Shown piece by piece: positions 48,472 to 60,566 of a stretch of DNA of 64,000 nt. Location of the stretch: NCBI GenBank assembly GCA_005765155.1, contig VCCP01000002.1, forward strand, positions 3,410,001 to 3,474,000, given 5' to 3'. The stretch's first letter is position 1; every line of letters begins with the position of its first letter. Under the pieces are notes generated by a model. The model searched no databases. It was not told where the DNA came from and worked only from the letters and a program-made list of their open reading frames with translations. This DNA is from Zelopaecilomyces penicillatus. Its lineage: Eukaryota; Ascomycota; Sordariomycetes; Hypocreales; Pseudodiploosporaceae. Made by a program: the position numbers and the translations under genes.

Positions 48472-51400
48472 TTATGCTCGCTGAAGCACTGATGCAAATC
48501 GCTCGGCAACCTATTTCGCATTAGTTTTGATGATTCATAATGAGTAGATACTGATTTTGTGAATAAGGACGGTAGAAGGGGGATAAAAAGTATGCACGAG
48601 TGGCTGAGCGTACCTCTGGAGTTGACTTTATAAAAGGTAGATCAAAGAATCTGTACTTGTCGTTCTTGACCAATTCCAAAACCGTGCACATCAGGCCCCA
48701 AGGTTGAGGCCAGAACCCAACTAATCGCTCCAAGAGAATCCGCGTGATTTCCTGGCGAATTTCAGACTCCTCGGGATCATTAAGATCTCTACCGAAAATG
48801 TAGAGAATGACCTGGCTGTAAAACTCAGTATGCGCGTTGGGGAAGCGCAGCTGATTGATCATGCAAGAAACTAGGTAATATCTCGCCTCAGGTGAGAGTT
48901 CGTGCACTAGTAGTGATAGGGTTGCAACTTCAGGCTCACTGCCTGTTACGGCCAGGGGGCTACCTGCCTGGGCTGCTCGTTCAGTCGCATGATGACCGAT
49001 ATACAGAACTATAGCCCCAATCAACTGCGTATTCGCTGCCACTGACATGCGCCCATAGGTTGTCTCCTTTGGAGCATTGGCAGTCATGGTGTGGCTGATT
49101 TGAGCCACAGCATCTTCCGATGGTCCGTTCTGAAGAACTTGGTCAAGCACATTCAACAGTCCACAGTCTCCGAGAATCGCGCCCGCATCATCTACAAGCC
49201 CAGGATATGTCCTCATCTCGTCTCCTTTTAGGCCAGGATGCATTTGCTCAGACCCCTTGCCATATCCCTGTTGTGGATTGGCTGACAAAACTGCATTGAG
49301 AAGTTGTGTGCAGTGAGGAGGAATGCTGGCGCAGAGTCGAACGTGGTTGGCAGCAACGAAATCCGGAAAGTCGTGCTGTAACACGACTAAAAGTTTCAGA
49401 GTCGCTCGATATAACTCTTTTGCCACAGGGGAGACACTAAATGCCTTCAACTGCTCGCTTAGGCTGTCTAACAGTTGACAGACTAGGTTGACGAAAGGCG
49501 TCCAGCCCACATTATCTGGCCGTTGCAAGATAATCGGCAGGAAAGCCCGGTGTTGGAGAAGAGAAAGCCATCCAAAAACAAAACCAGGAAGACGTCGAGG
49601 ACCAAGGCCTTCAAGTCTCGTAGCCACCTTGAGCATCATGCTACTCCGTTCTTCTCCAGAGAGGTCTTCAAATATTGCGTGCAACTCGTGCAGAAGCATG
49701 GATAATAGGCGGAAGAAGACTCTTTGGTTGAGGTGCTCACCTCGCTTCATGTGATGATGATTCAGCACGAGTGATATTAAGGCCAAGGTTGAGTTCAAGA
49801 GGGAGGACCGTGATGTAGGGGACTGAGTATTGAGGTTGATAAATGTACCAATCAACTTTGCCAATGCGTCAACCATAATGTATGCATCTCCACCAGATCC
49901 AGAGTGCAGAAACTGTTCAAAGCGGTCCACGGAAAAATCGATGGCGATGCGGACAAACAAGAAGAAATCATCACGGCCGCGGATCACTTGTTTGCCTTGC
50001 AGCTGCTGGACAAATAGTGTGGCAGCCTTCTCTGTGGCGTTCTGATTGTTGCAAAGATGGACCCACTCTTCGAAGACATACTCCATCTGATCTTGCTGAG
50101 CTCCGGAATCTTCATTGACCGATGATCCTTGTGGTGAAGAACTTGGACCTGAGCCCATGAGCTTGGCCTTCAGGCGCTGCCCGGGGGGGGAGCTAGGGTC
50201 CTCGCATATCCATGCCCAAGCAGATTCTAGAGTGCGAACAAAGTCTGCATATAAAGCTATTGGGCGGTTGTTGAGAAGAGCAAGATCTAACATATGTTCA
50301 AGGAACTCAAGAGAGCCCTCCTTCCGAGCTTCTAAAGCCTTGGCCATGGCAACATCGATGTTCCGCCAATCCAACAGGTCCGTGCGAATAAGAGCTGCAA
50401 GTAGTGGCAAACTGAGAAAATTGGAACCAGGCTGTTGGTTGAATAAGGCACGCACTCTACTATTTAAACCAGGACCAGATATCTTTCTCAGTGTCTCCAA
50501 AACGTGAACCAGACTTTCAAGGGTAAGATTATCTTCAACTTGCTGGAAGATGAGAGCACCGATTTGTTCGGCAGCATACACAGCGAATTCTTCCGAGTTT
50601 TGTGAAGTTTTGATGATCAACTGAACAAGTGCATCGACGACATCTAAAACAGGATGTGGTCTTGGCAAGCCAACGAAGTGGTCTTCCCGAGCCTCACTGG
50701 CAACACGTTGCAGCTCTTGAAGGAGTTTGTTTACACGTTCCGCTAAGCCGCGGACATCTATCTGAAATCCGGCAGCCCGCCCATTAGCCATAGCATTTGC
50801 GACGGCATTATGTGCTGGGACATATGGCTGCATTTGAGCACCCAACTGCTGAATAGAGGGTGTCTCGGCTGGGGTAGGCAAGGCGGGCATGGAGCTATAG
50901 GGTTCTTGTAAAACTTCATTCGCAAGGGACCTTGTCGCCTCTGACGCCGAAGGGGCATGCGATGGTGTTGAGGATGATGCGTGTCGAGGCTGTCTTGCAA
51001 AGTCTTCATAGATTGCCATCTGCTCTGGGTTGAGGCCACTGACTTTAGGCTGTATCTTGTATGGGTTTGGTATCGTCATGGCCCAGCGATTGATGGTCGC
51101 AGGCATATACGCTTCGTTAGGCTGCTGTATGCGGTGACGCCTCCTATGCTCTAGATCAGGTTCTAGCATTTCCTCAATTTCCGGTACTGCCCTCTCTTCG
51201 GCTTGCTTTTCAATGATGCTGCAAGCTAGATCGAGATTTGAGTTGACGCACATAATGATGGTGCCCTCCGGAAGACCGGAAGGGAGATCATTGGAGAGGT
51301 TCCTCATATAATTTGTGAGGTTAGCTCTGAGAGGCTCCTTTGACGTCACCAAGGCTAAGCTGCCTGCAGTCGCCCTGACCATGTTAATGGCAGAAGTTCG

Positions 51401-54400
51401 CACCCTGTTCTCGTCTGGCTCAGCGATAAAATCCTTTCTTATCATCTGTTGCGTCGATATCGCAGCAATGGTAACAGATCTATCCACAACAGGTTGGATA
51501 ATATCTTGAAGGGCCCTGGTGAGTGCATTCCGTACTATCTCATGCAAACGCCCGGTGCTCACAACCATTTCGTTTGTGGGGGGGACCGTGATTAGTGGTC
51601 CGAGGTCAGGAATTGTAGGAGCAACCGTTTGTGGAGATAATCCCGCACCAACGGCAGAGCTGATGCCATTCAGTGACAAGCTTTCAAAGGCATCAAGCTG
51701 ATCCGGCGGGAGTATCTCGGCGGACTCTTCAATAGCGGGCCGGTTTAAAATCTCTCCCGATGGCTCAATACTTTTGTGATCCAAGTTCAAGCCTTTGCAC
51801 AATACCTCGATTTCAAACTTGAGGTTAAGCTTGAGTTCAGCATGATGATAAAGCTCAATCAGGAGGTGAATAATGTCCATCAGCCAAGGGTTGGGGGGTC
51901 TGAATACTGTCGATGTAGCGCCTTGTAGTAGGACTTTACAAACGAATGGAATGACAACTATTAGGCGCTTCGTATCGTGGGCTTCGATTAGAAGCTGCTT
52001 GAAAGCGATATTCTTATGACGTATTGGGTAGTTGCGAGCGAGTGTTAGAAGGCCAAGCCAGCCACCAAGATTTTTCAAATGAGTTCTCTCCGTAGAATTT
52101 TGCATCGTCGCCTCAGAATTTAGCATTCTGGAAACGCTGACGTATGTCTCACGAAGTACCTCACTCCACAGTGTCTTGTCCTCAAAGAGCTTCACAAGCT
52201 CTAGATACACATGGTGATAGTTTGGTTGCATCTTGGCACGTTCCTCAACAAGGTGGCTCGCGAACCATTGCTGATGTTTGCGCTCCAGCATCTCACGAAG
52301 CTCACTACACATTGACTGCAAAGTGCCCTCAGTGATGTTATTGAGGACAAACTGGATCTTGCCTTGTGCTTCATCATCTGGTTCTTCGAATTCAATGCTC
52401 GAAGAAATGGGGTCGGCATTGATGGATACAAAAGCAGGGGTTTGGCGTTCTGCGTTTGGTTGCTCTTCTGGAGTTCCGTTGGTAAACGCATCACCAGTAT
52501 ATCCCAGACCATGAGGGGTACTCGCTCCGTTGTGAGCACGCACAAGCTCCTCTTCATGCTCACGGACGATTTCCTCTGCCTTTTTGTACGCTTCTGTTCC
52601 CTGGAGGCCGGGGATTTGCAGCAGTTGCTTGCAAAACCCGGGCCACTCCCGAAACCGGACCAACAACTGCATTAGAGCTTGGAGCCCAAACTTGTACATT
52701 GGATCCTCGGGCATGTGATCTCTCACAGCCTCCAAAATCATACCGAGACCAATCTTCAATGGTAGATCGGAAATGAGTTTATGAGATATGATACCGCCAA
52801 AAAGAACCGCCGTTGTTGCCAAGGCCTCCAAAGGATAATCAACATAGTGGTTGTACTCGTCAAAGAGTCCATGAATCATGCATCCAAAGACATCTTGATC
52901 CAAGGAATCCCGAGAGTGTTTGTAGCGGTTCAAGATTTCAACGATAGTGCGGACCTGCATTTCATCACCGTACATTTTCTTGTAATGCTCCTCCATTTTG
53001 GCATTTGCAGCCGGTGGGAGAGCATTCCCATCTTTGCCATTTGAATCGATGACATCATCGTAGCCTTCACCATAGTTGATCAATCGAGGATATGCCGTAA
53101 TACAATGGCGCTGGACAAGGATCAAGTCGTGCACTGGAGCTTTGGGCAAGAAGTCTTCGAGTATCTGCAACAGAGCTGAAACCGTTCGCACCTGAAGGCT
53201 GGTGCTAGCTTTGACCGGTGATTGCCCATCCGGTGGTCGCTGAAACTGAATCTCCAGATTTGCCTTTATCATAAGAAACTGCAATAGTGTGCGAGAAATT
53301 TCATTACTTCTTTCAGTATTGTATTGTGCCCATTTTGCCAGGTCTAGATAACCCTCAGCATGGGCAAATGCAGCAAGATCAATGCCGAAACCATTTGGAA
53401 GATACACGAGCTCGTCAAGCCAGTTGTGTTTGACCGTATGATCAAACACAAGTGGAAGATCAACTGGCTTCACAGCATGTGCATCAATCAATCGCTGGAT
53501 GACCCAATCCTTGTCTTTTTTCCAAAGACTATCGAGAACAAAGTCGTATTCGGGTGAGCGTTTGTAGAGGAATGTCTCGAAGAGAGAATTCAATGTATCA
53601 ACTGCCATGGCTGCCCATGATTGTCGTGGAACCTCAAACGCGGAGACTAGAAAAATGTCTAAGTTGGGGACAACGACCTCTTGGAAGAGACGTTTGGCTT
53701 CAACACTTTGAGAGGCATGAACAGAGTTGAGTGCAACGTTGAAGATGGCTGAGAGAGCGGCAACTGATGCTAGAGGATGCTTAACGGCGACGGCGGCTCG
53801 CTCTTGAACCTTTGGTGGAGAGTTGATGTAATCATCAACGGTAATACTTCGTTGAAGGCCTGGAATAGTGGTTGCGTCTAATTGTTCTGGTGTCAGGGAA
53901 GCGTAGGCACTGACGAAAGAGAGTTGAGCCTCAGGTTCGCTCCAAGACCCACCCCACAGCCGTTGGATGTCGAAGTTATTTTTTGAATCTTGAGCAATAG
54001 GAAGCAGCGCCCTATAGAGACGTAGAAACTGTAGGGATGATATACGGGCGGACGGCTGATCGAAGAACATTACCACCTCTGTCCAGTCAAACGTCTTGGG
54101 GAGCACACGTTGGAGCGCGGTTGTCAAAACAGTTGGATCGTGTTGCGGGGTCTGGCTAACGGTCGCGTACATAAGACCTGCTGAGACTTGATCAGGGCTT
54201 AACACAATATTGCTTGGTCGACTGTGCAAAAACGAAATGCACGTTTCTTCGTCACGAGTGAACTCCAAGCCAGCTTTCTGGATATAACGAGCTAGCAGGT
54301 TTGTTGGTCGATCGGCAAGAACCCTTCCAATATCAAGAGCAGCTAACACCTCGGAAGGCGGCGCTTGATCCATGGAGATGTATCGTTTCACAACACAATT

Positions 54401-55261
54401 GTGAAGGTCTCGTCTAGATGATGCATTGAAACTTGGAGGATGGTATTGAAGAAACCGGTCCACTAGTAACGAGATGAATGCCGGTGTGAGATCAGAGTGT
54501 GCTTCTAGATCCGGTCGCGAGATTATGTCCGTAAAAGTTGGAAAATTCGTTGATAGAATGGCGTCCGCTAGATAATTAGTGTTAGCATCTTGTACAGAAA
54601 GTCATCGCGGAGGCTAGTTACCTTTGGTTTTCAAGTCGGGTCGGATTCCAAGTTTGAATGCCAAGGCAAGCAGAGTCTTTTCCAACGCATCGAGTTTGAA
54701 GTGCTCCATAAACGTCGAAAGATCAAAATCTCGGAAAATATCTTCTGTACCGCTTTCCACCGACTCAGCGATTTTACTTGCCTGACTGGCATCGTGTGCA
54801 AGCTTGCGCATCTCGCCGACGAGAATGTGATAATTGCCTGGATTCGCGACAGGCCGATTAAGGCCAGGGAAGATCTGGGGTGCATTGCCAGCCACCAGGC
54901 GGGTGAAGTATTTGGAAAACACCTCCATACCGTGTTCATCGATGAGCTGAAGTCATGACCGTCCCCACGTTAGAACACGTTCATATAGCAAGAGGATGGA
55001 ATGTCCTACCTTTCTTAATTGATCAACCTGAAGCTCCCACCTGGCGCGATCCTTGTCTTCTTTGATGGTACTGAGCAAGAGATAGACTTGGGCGACAACA
55101 ATCTTGGTCAGGGAGTTGGTCCCCGTAGGACTGCTGGTGCTGGGGCTTGCGCCAGCACTGAGTACACCACCGTGTGATGGATGCGGGGAATGGTTAGGTC
55201 CTGTTTGAAGAGTCTGCGCAGGATTGGGCGAAAATGATCCCGCTCTTGTTGGAGGGACCAT
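48472..55261 (-). CDS. NOT1: NOT1, scaffold of the CCR4-NOT deadenylase complex
   Basis: Exons 55261-55010, 54946-54622, 54567-48614 and 48510-48472; 6,570 nt, 2,189 aa. The large exon reads on past a donor at 48613 to a stop at 48521. Splicing there (103-nt intron) instead gives LPFIKSTPE-VAERFASVLQRA, the expected NOT1 ending, so the short last exon is preferred. Blocks: N-terminal HEAT region; MIF4G/CAF1-binding domain at about 930-1140 (QFVLNNITEGTLQSMCSELR, PNYHHVYLELVKLF, NLGGWLGLLTLARN, PFVCKVLLQGA); CAF40-binding DUF3819 at about 1190-1330; C-terminal NOT module-binding domain from about 1800. The protein holds the deadenylases and NOT2/3/5 together and controls mRNA decay and translation in the cytoplasm. 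The first Met is uncertain: an open frame continues upstream. Confidence 0.93.
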
Positions 55262-56100
55262 GGAGGTGTCTTCGTGGCTGTGAAGGCTGGATAGTAGAAC
55301 GCCTGCCTGTGGAGCCGTGGTGCGGAGGTAGGCTCAAGACGAACGATGATGAGGCTACAGGGAGGACGTCGAAAGCTATTCCTACATGGGGATTCAGTGT
55401 ACCGATGAGTTGCGGAAGCGGAACGCCTTTCGGCACGTAAGCCTGACTCTCGACTGGTTGGACGACACGAGCTTTGGTGCGTGGGATGATGTTGTGGACA
55501 GGTGGGCTCGTGCGAGAGGGACTGGTGAAAAAGAGTCGTTTGACACCGAGCGCTGTATGATGCAGCAGTTGACGTGAGCTTTTGGGGGAAGCTTGCGGCA
55601 ATCCGGCGCCGATCGAGAAACTGGGTTCGTGAATAGCGTGTGATGGATTCAGAACGGGGGGCGTCTCGTCAAATATGCAGCGTGCGGTGCGAAGGTTGGG
55701 TAGAGGGTAGAGTCAGGTACTCTACTGCCGAAAATGACAATGCACAGGAGCAGCGGCAAATTCCGCTGTCGCCCAAAGACAGGGTGGTCTGGTCGAGTAG
55801 TGCGTCCTATGTCACGTGATGAGACCTGGCTTCGTTGCCCTGCCAACCAGGCTGAGCCTTGTCAAACCAAACAAAGCAACGAACCTAGACGAGCACAGAT
55901 GACCACTCCACATCTAAGTACTTGGGTGGCCCTGGCAATATCTCCCTTCGACATTGCTCAGACATGCTGTGAAGCTCCGGCAGCTCACAGTCCAACGTCG
56001 TTCTTGCAATATCTGCACCAGCCTTCGCATTACATTCCAATATCCATTCCAATATCGCCTTCGCACTCAACATATCATCGATCCTCTTTCAACAGCCAAG
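55262..56100. promoter_or_regulatory. Divergent region NOT1 / F-BAR gene, with possible extra NOT1 5' exon
   Basis: 839 nt between two divergent starts. On the minus strand the part 55262-55306 extends the NOT1 frame. A donor near 55388 and acceptor at 55307 could join a further Pro/Ser-rich open frame that reaches at least 55670 but has no ATG. On + the sequence just before 56101 is CT/CA-rich (CCATTCCAATATCG, CAACAG), typical of the F-BAR gene leader. Confidence 0.5.
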
Positions 56101-59100
56101 ATGCCGGCAGCAACGGCAGAGGCTCCGGCAGTAGCGCTGTCCTGTAAGTGCAAAACTAATCACACGATCACTACTTTTGCTGATTGACATGATAGTTGCA
56201 AACAATTTTTGGGGCAAGGATGACGCTGGTGTCGGCCCTCTTTTGGAGCGTATGCATGGGGCGAAGCAGACATCCGACGAACTGAAATCATTCTATGGTG
56301 GTATGTTACAAGAGCTATATAAATAAGTCTACGCTTGGAGGCCATGTCTAATCCATCTCTCTTACAGCTCGAGCATCCATTGAAGACGACTATGCAAGAA
56401 AACTTCTGAATCTCTGCCGTAAACCGCTTGGAAGTCAAGAATCCGGAACCCTGAAGATATCGCTAGACACACTTCGCGGTGAAGTGGAGGTTATGGGCAA
56501 GCAGCACCAAGCTAATGCTGCTCAGATGAAGGTTGAACTTGAGGAGCCGCTCGCTGCATTCGCAGGAGGAATGAAGGAGCGGAGAAAGATCATTCAAGGA
56601 ACAGTTGAGAAGCTACTGAAGACGAAGGTTCAGCAGACAACATATGTCAACAAGGTATGGAAACTAACGCTTTCTGCTCGGTGGGATGGAATGAGTGCTG
56701 ACCTTTGCTAGACACGCGATAAATATGAACAGGAATGTCTCAAGATTAAAGGATATCTCGCACAAGGCCATATGGTTATGGGTCAGGAAGAGCGAAAAAA
56801 CAAGGCGAAGCTGGAAAAAACCCAAATCAGCCTTGCCACCTCCAACACGGAATATGAGCAAGCCGTTAAGGCTCTAGAAGAGACTACAGCAAGATGGAAT
56901 AGAGAATGGCAAGCAGCCGCGGACAAGTTTCAGGATCTTGAAGAGGAGCGGCTCGATTTCACGAAGAGCAGCCTTTGGACATTCGCCAATATCGCTTCCA
57001 CAGTCTGCGTCAGTGATGATGCTTCCTGTGAGAAAATTCGCCTCTCTCTAGAAACAATGGACGTGGAGCAGGACATTGTTACTTTCATTACTGAACGAGG
57101 AACCGGCCAGGAGATTCCTGATGCTCCAAAGTATATCAACTTCTGCCGTGGCGATATCAACGATAACCAATCTGAGGTGTCGGAGGACGAGAATTATTCA
57201 GTCGCCCAATTTCCAAGGAGCATTAACCCTGCATTCCGCTCCTCGTCACCGCAACCCTCTACCTTTGAATCGCACCATGATCCCAACTCGGCTCTCGCTC
57301 ATAACCTTGCCCACAGGGGCCCTGCTCAACTTCCATCAACAAGTCGCGAGCCGACTTTGACTCCTCAAAAGGCGACACCACAGCCTGTGCGAGCATCTGT
57401 GGAGGACCATTATCAAACAGCATCCCCCCAACCTGTGCCAATCTCCATCGATGACCATATCCAGAGGTTACCCCCTCAGCCTGTGCGAGCTTCGATTGAA
57501 GACCATTATCAGCGCTCATCTCCCCAGCCTACCAGAATATCCACAGATGTGAAACATCAGAGGCAGCCGTCCATGGTGCAGGCATCAGCTGAAGACCGCT
57601 ATCAGCGATCAATTCCTCAATCCACAAGAATCTCGGCAGAGGTTCAGCACCAAAAGCCGTCGTCAGCAGTGCAACCATTCACGGAAGACCGTTACCAGCG
57701 ACCGTCTCCTCAACCCACCAGAATCTCCACAGAGGCCCAGTACCAAAAGCAATCGTCGGTAGTGCAATCATCCACCGAAGACCGCTACCAGCGACCGTCT
57801 CCCCAGCCTATGCGGATATCTACTGAGGTCCAGTATCAAAAGCAGTCGTCAGCAGTTCAGCCAGCGACTGAGGACCGTTACCAGCGACCATCTCCCCAGA
57901 CCACAAAAATATCTACAGAGATTCAGTATCAGAAGCAGATGCCAGCAGTGCAACCGTCAAATGAAGAGCGCTATCAGCGACCGTCTCCGCAGCCTATGCG
58001 GATATCTACTGAGGTCCAGTATCAGAAGCAGTCTCCGGCTGTCCAAGCATCATCACCTTACGAGATGACTCAACACGTGCCACTTGCCTCAGTACCTCAT
58101 GATCCCTACCCAAAAGATGGCATGACGATGCTATGTCGAACTGGTCCACCATCTGACCGTAGCTCGCAGCCGGCCTCGGCCAGACCATCCAGTCGAGATT
58201 CACATAGCGAATACTCAAATCCGACATCGTTTTCAAGTCAAGAACCACCCAGTGGGAAAACATCACCAGTGAAGCAGGAACCAGAGCAACCAGCGGCAAG
58301 CCCAGAGAAGCGTGTGCTTAAGAAAAGGAGTGGGTTTTTCCAAAATCATAGCCCATTTAGGCGCAAGAGCACCAAGGACATGCAAGCGTCTTCCCAATCC
58401 AACAGAAATACGTGGCATGCAGCAAGCTCCCAGAACCAGACTATCCCTGTTCAACGACCTCAGATGTACAACCAAGAACCACAGATAAGGAACCTTCTGC
58501 AGGATCGCACCGCCAGTCCTGAGCCCATTGATGCCAATGCAAGTTTAGCACTTGGCGTTGGTCAAAATGTGCTCCCTGTGACAACTCCTGATACGAGAAG
58601 TGGTGCAGCAGCCACTCAAAGTAAGCCCGTTGAGGCCGATCCTATCGCTATTGCTTTGGCTGAACTCAAAGATGTCCATTTGGGTAAGCAATCATCCGTC
58701 AGAATGTCAGCAGACCACTATCATGGGATTGCGTCACCCAATCCTGGAGCTGAGGCTGCAGTTCTGCGACCCTTTAAAGGTCCTGCAAGCCATGATGCGG
58801 CTTCGGTGACGAGAGGAACACCTCCCCCATCATATCAGCAACAACCCAAGGTTACAAGGCTTGGGGTACCACCCCCAGCTGTAACATCAAAGGCTATGAA
58901 AGAAGCATCAAAGAAAATGGCATCACAGACTAGAAGTGTCTATGGAGACAATGGTCGTAGGGGGTCTACATCGGCCGGTGATGGCACTTCACCTGTTTCT
59001 CGGCCAACAACTCGAAGTGTCTATGGAGACAATGGTCGTAGGGGGTCTACATCGGCCGGTGGTGGCACTCCACCTGTTTCTCGGCCAACAACACGAGGTA

Positions 59101-59808
59101 CTGATATACCTCGATCAGTGTCTCCTGCTCCAACTCGGAGTGTGTCACCCCAGCCACGAGTGGCTGCGGAGCCCCGTCGCATGAGCGCGGAGCCTCGTCG
59201 GGTGGACCGTCGATCAGTATCACCGAACCCATACGCAAGCCATCACCAGCGCGCCCCATCTCAGGCTAGTACCTCTCGTGGCAGAGGCTCCGAGCAAAGC
59301 TATTATAGACAACCATCGCCCAATCCGTCTGCGCGAGGTGTTTCGCCTTCAGCTTATAGTGTTCATAACCGTCCCCAGAGCAGCTATGGCGGTTCTGACA
59401 TGGCTGTGCAGCTAGCCCCAGTTGGCGATGATCCATATGGATCGCAAAGAAGCCGGGGCTCGGGCCGTCCCGAATCTCGCGCCATGGGGCTCTATGAAGG
59501 TGGCTCTCATCAACGAAGCAGGAGTGTTGCAGATCCATCCCGCCTGTACACACGAGATGGCCGTCCAATTCTACACATGGGTAAGTTTTCGATTTCCAAT
59601 GCCAATGTACATCCTGTAAAGGCTAACCAAGACTGCAGCCCGTGCTCAATACACATATCAGGCGGCTATTCCAGAAGAGTTGGGTTTTGTCAAGAATGAC
59701 TATCTAGCTGTTCTTCGTCACCAAGATGACGGATGGTGGGAGGCAGAGGTTCACAACGGCAACGGCAGGATTGGATTAGTCCCAAGTAACTATCTTCAGC
59801 CATGTTAA
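56101..59808 (+). CDS. F-BAR and SH3 domain protein (Cdc15/Imp2/Hof1 type)
   Basis: Exons 56101-56143, 56196-56300, 56368-56654, 56712-59580 and 59639-59808; 3,474 nt, 1,157 aa. The F-BAR at about residues 14-270 starts SFANNFWGKDDAGV, then LLERMHGAKQTSDELKSFY, ARASIEDDYARKLLNL and a long coiled-coil stretch (KYEQECLKIKGYLAQG, KAKLEKTQISLATSN, WNREWQAAADKFQDLEEER). The SH3 at about 1102-1157 is complete: ARAQYTYQAAIPEELGF, DDGWWEAEV, GLVPSNYLQ. The middle (300-1080) is Ser/Pro/Gln-rich and disordered, with two repeat families and S/T-P sites. Such proteins bend membrane and recruit actin and septum machinery to the division ring. The intron 4 border joins HM to ARAQY, completing the SH3. The length is normal to long for the family. 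Confidence 0.93.
57372..58065 (+). repeat. In-frame tandem repeats in the F-BAR protein (16-aa then 31-aa units)
   Basis: Coding repeats at about residues 366-595. Three short units of about 16 aa (QPVRASVEDHYQ-like) are followed by units of about 31 aa. Each longer unit contains SPQPTRIS, then TEVQYQKQ, then EDRYQRP. The last three or four long units (about 57710-58060) are closest and differ by few codons, suggesting recent expansion by unequal exchange or slippage. They are rich in Gln, Ser, Pro and Tyr. Confidence 0.9.
58933..59093 (+). repeat. Two-copy 81-nt repeat in the F-BAR protein
   Basis: Two 27-residue copies (each TRSVYGDNGRRGSTSAG, then PVSRPT) follow each other directly. The nucleotide copies are nearly identical; the differences seen are a few single bases (for example GATGGCACTTCA against GGTGGCACTCCA). 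A third, short TRG scrap follows. The near-identity points to a recent in-frame duplication. Confidence 0.9.
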
Positions 59809-60566
59809 GGTTGAATCTCCCTTTTTTCTGTGTGTGATAATAGTTTGAAGGTTATATTGGGAGGTTTGGATCAAGCGCATTTTTTTTGTTTTATGTACAT
59901 ATGGTATGATGACTTGATAGTATTCTGGGAGCAGATTTGAGCTGGGGCTGGTAGAGATCATGCTCTACAGCCAAAATGCTGAAGTATTTGGCTACAGAGG
60001 CAGTTTCATGAGCTTTGTATTGTGGACGGTCTACTCTATTTGTAATATACGTACAAGACGCACACATTTTTTGTATGCTTTGGCGGTGATAACTTGGGTG
60101 TGAAATCAAGAATTATTGATGTCCAGGTAATTATGTGTCAACCTTGTTTGCGATGACCTCCGCTTTTGGAGTATCCTATGCGCTGTACACATATTTTAAA
60201 TCAGAGCTTCGCGACCATACCGTCACGGTTACGTAGTTGCATGCTGGTACATGTCACTCTTACACAGTTCAGGTGCGGCGGACTCGTTAATTACTTTGAT
60301 GATTTTTGGTTGGGGGGCTGCTGGGTGATTTTGAGTGGTCAATGCCTTCGACGTCATGGATGCTAGATCACATGTTACAAGTTCCATGTACTACGTACTA
60401 TCATCCATCAGCGAAACAACACTCATTTCAACCGCTCGAGAATCCTCGAAACCGCACAACCTCGCAGGCACTGACTGCGTTTTTTGCTCGTCTTTATATG
60501 AGCCGCTTCACGTCTTCGAATGCCTTTTAAGCTACATTCAACAAGGACCGGCTTCTCCTACGTGTG
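59809..60566. other. Intergenic, F-BAR 3' end to seipin promoter
   Basis: 758 nt of AT-rich sequence with T runs near 59815 and 59880. It probably holds the F-BAR 3' UTR and the seipin promoter. No gene was seen. Confidence 0.45.

Noticed and set aside
48511..48613. Read-through C-terminus of NOT1 ending at 48521
   Set aside because: The tail does not resemble NOT1, and an in-phase intron gives the expected ending.
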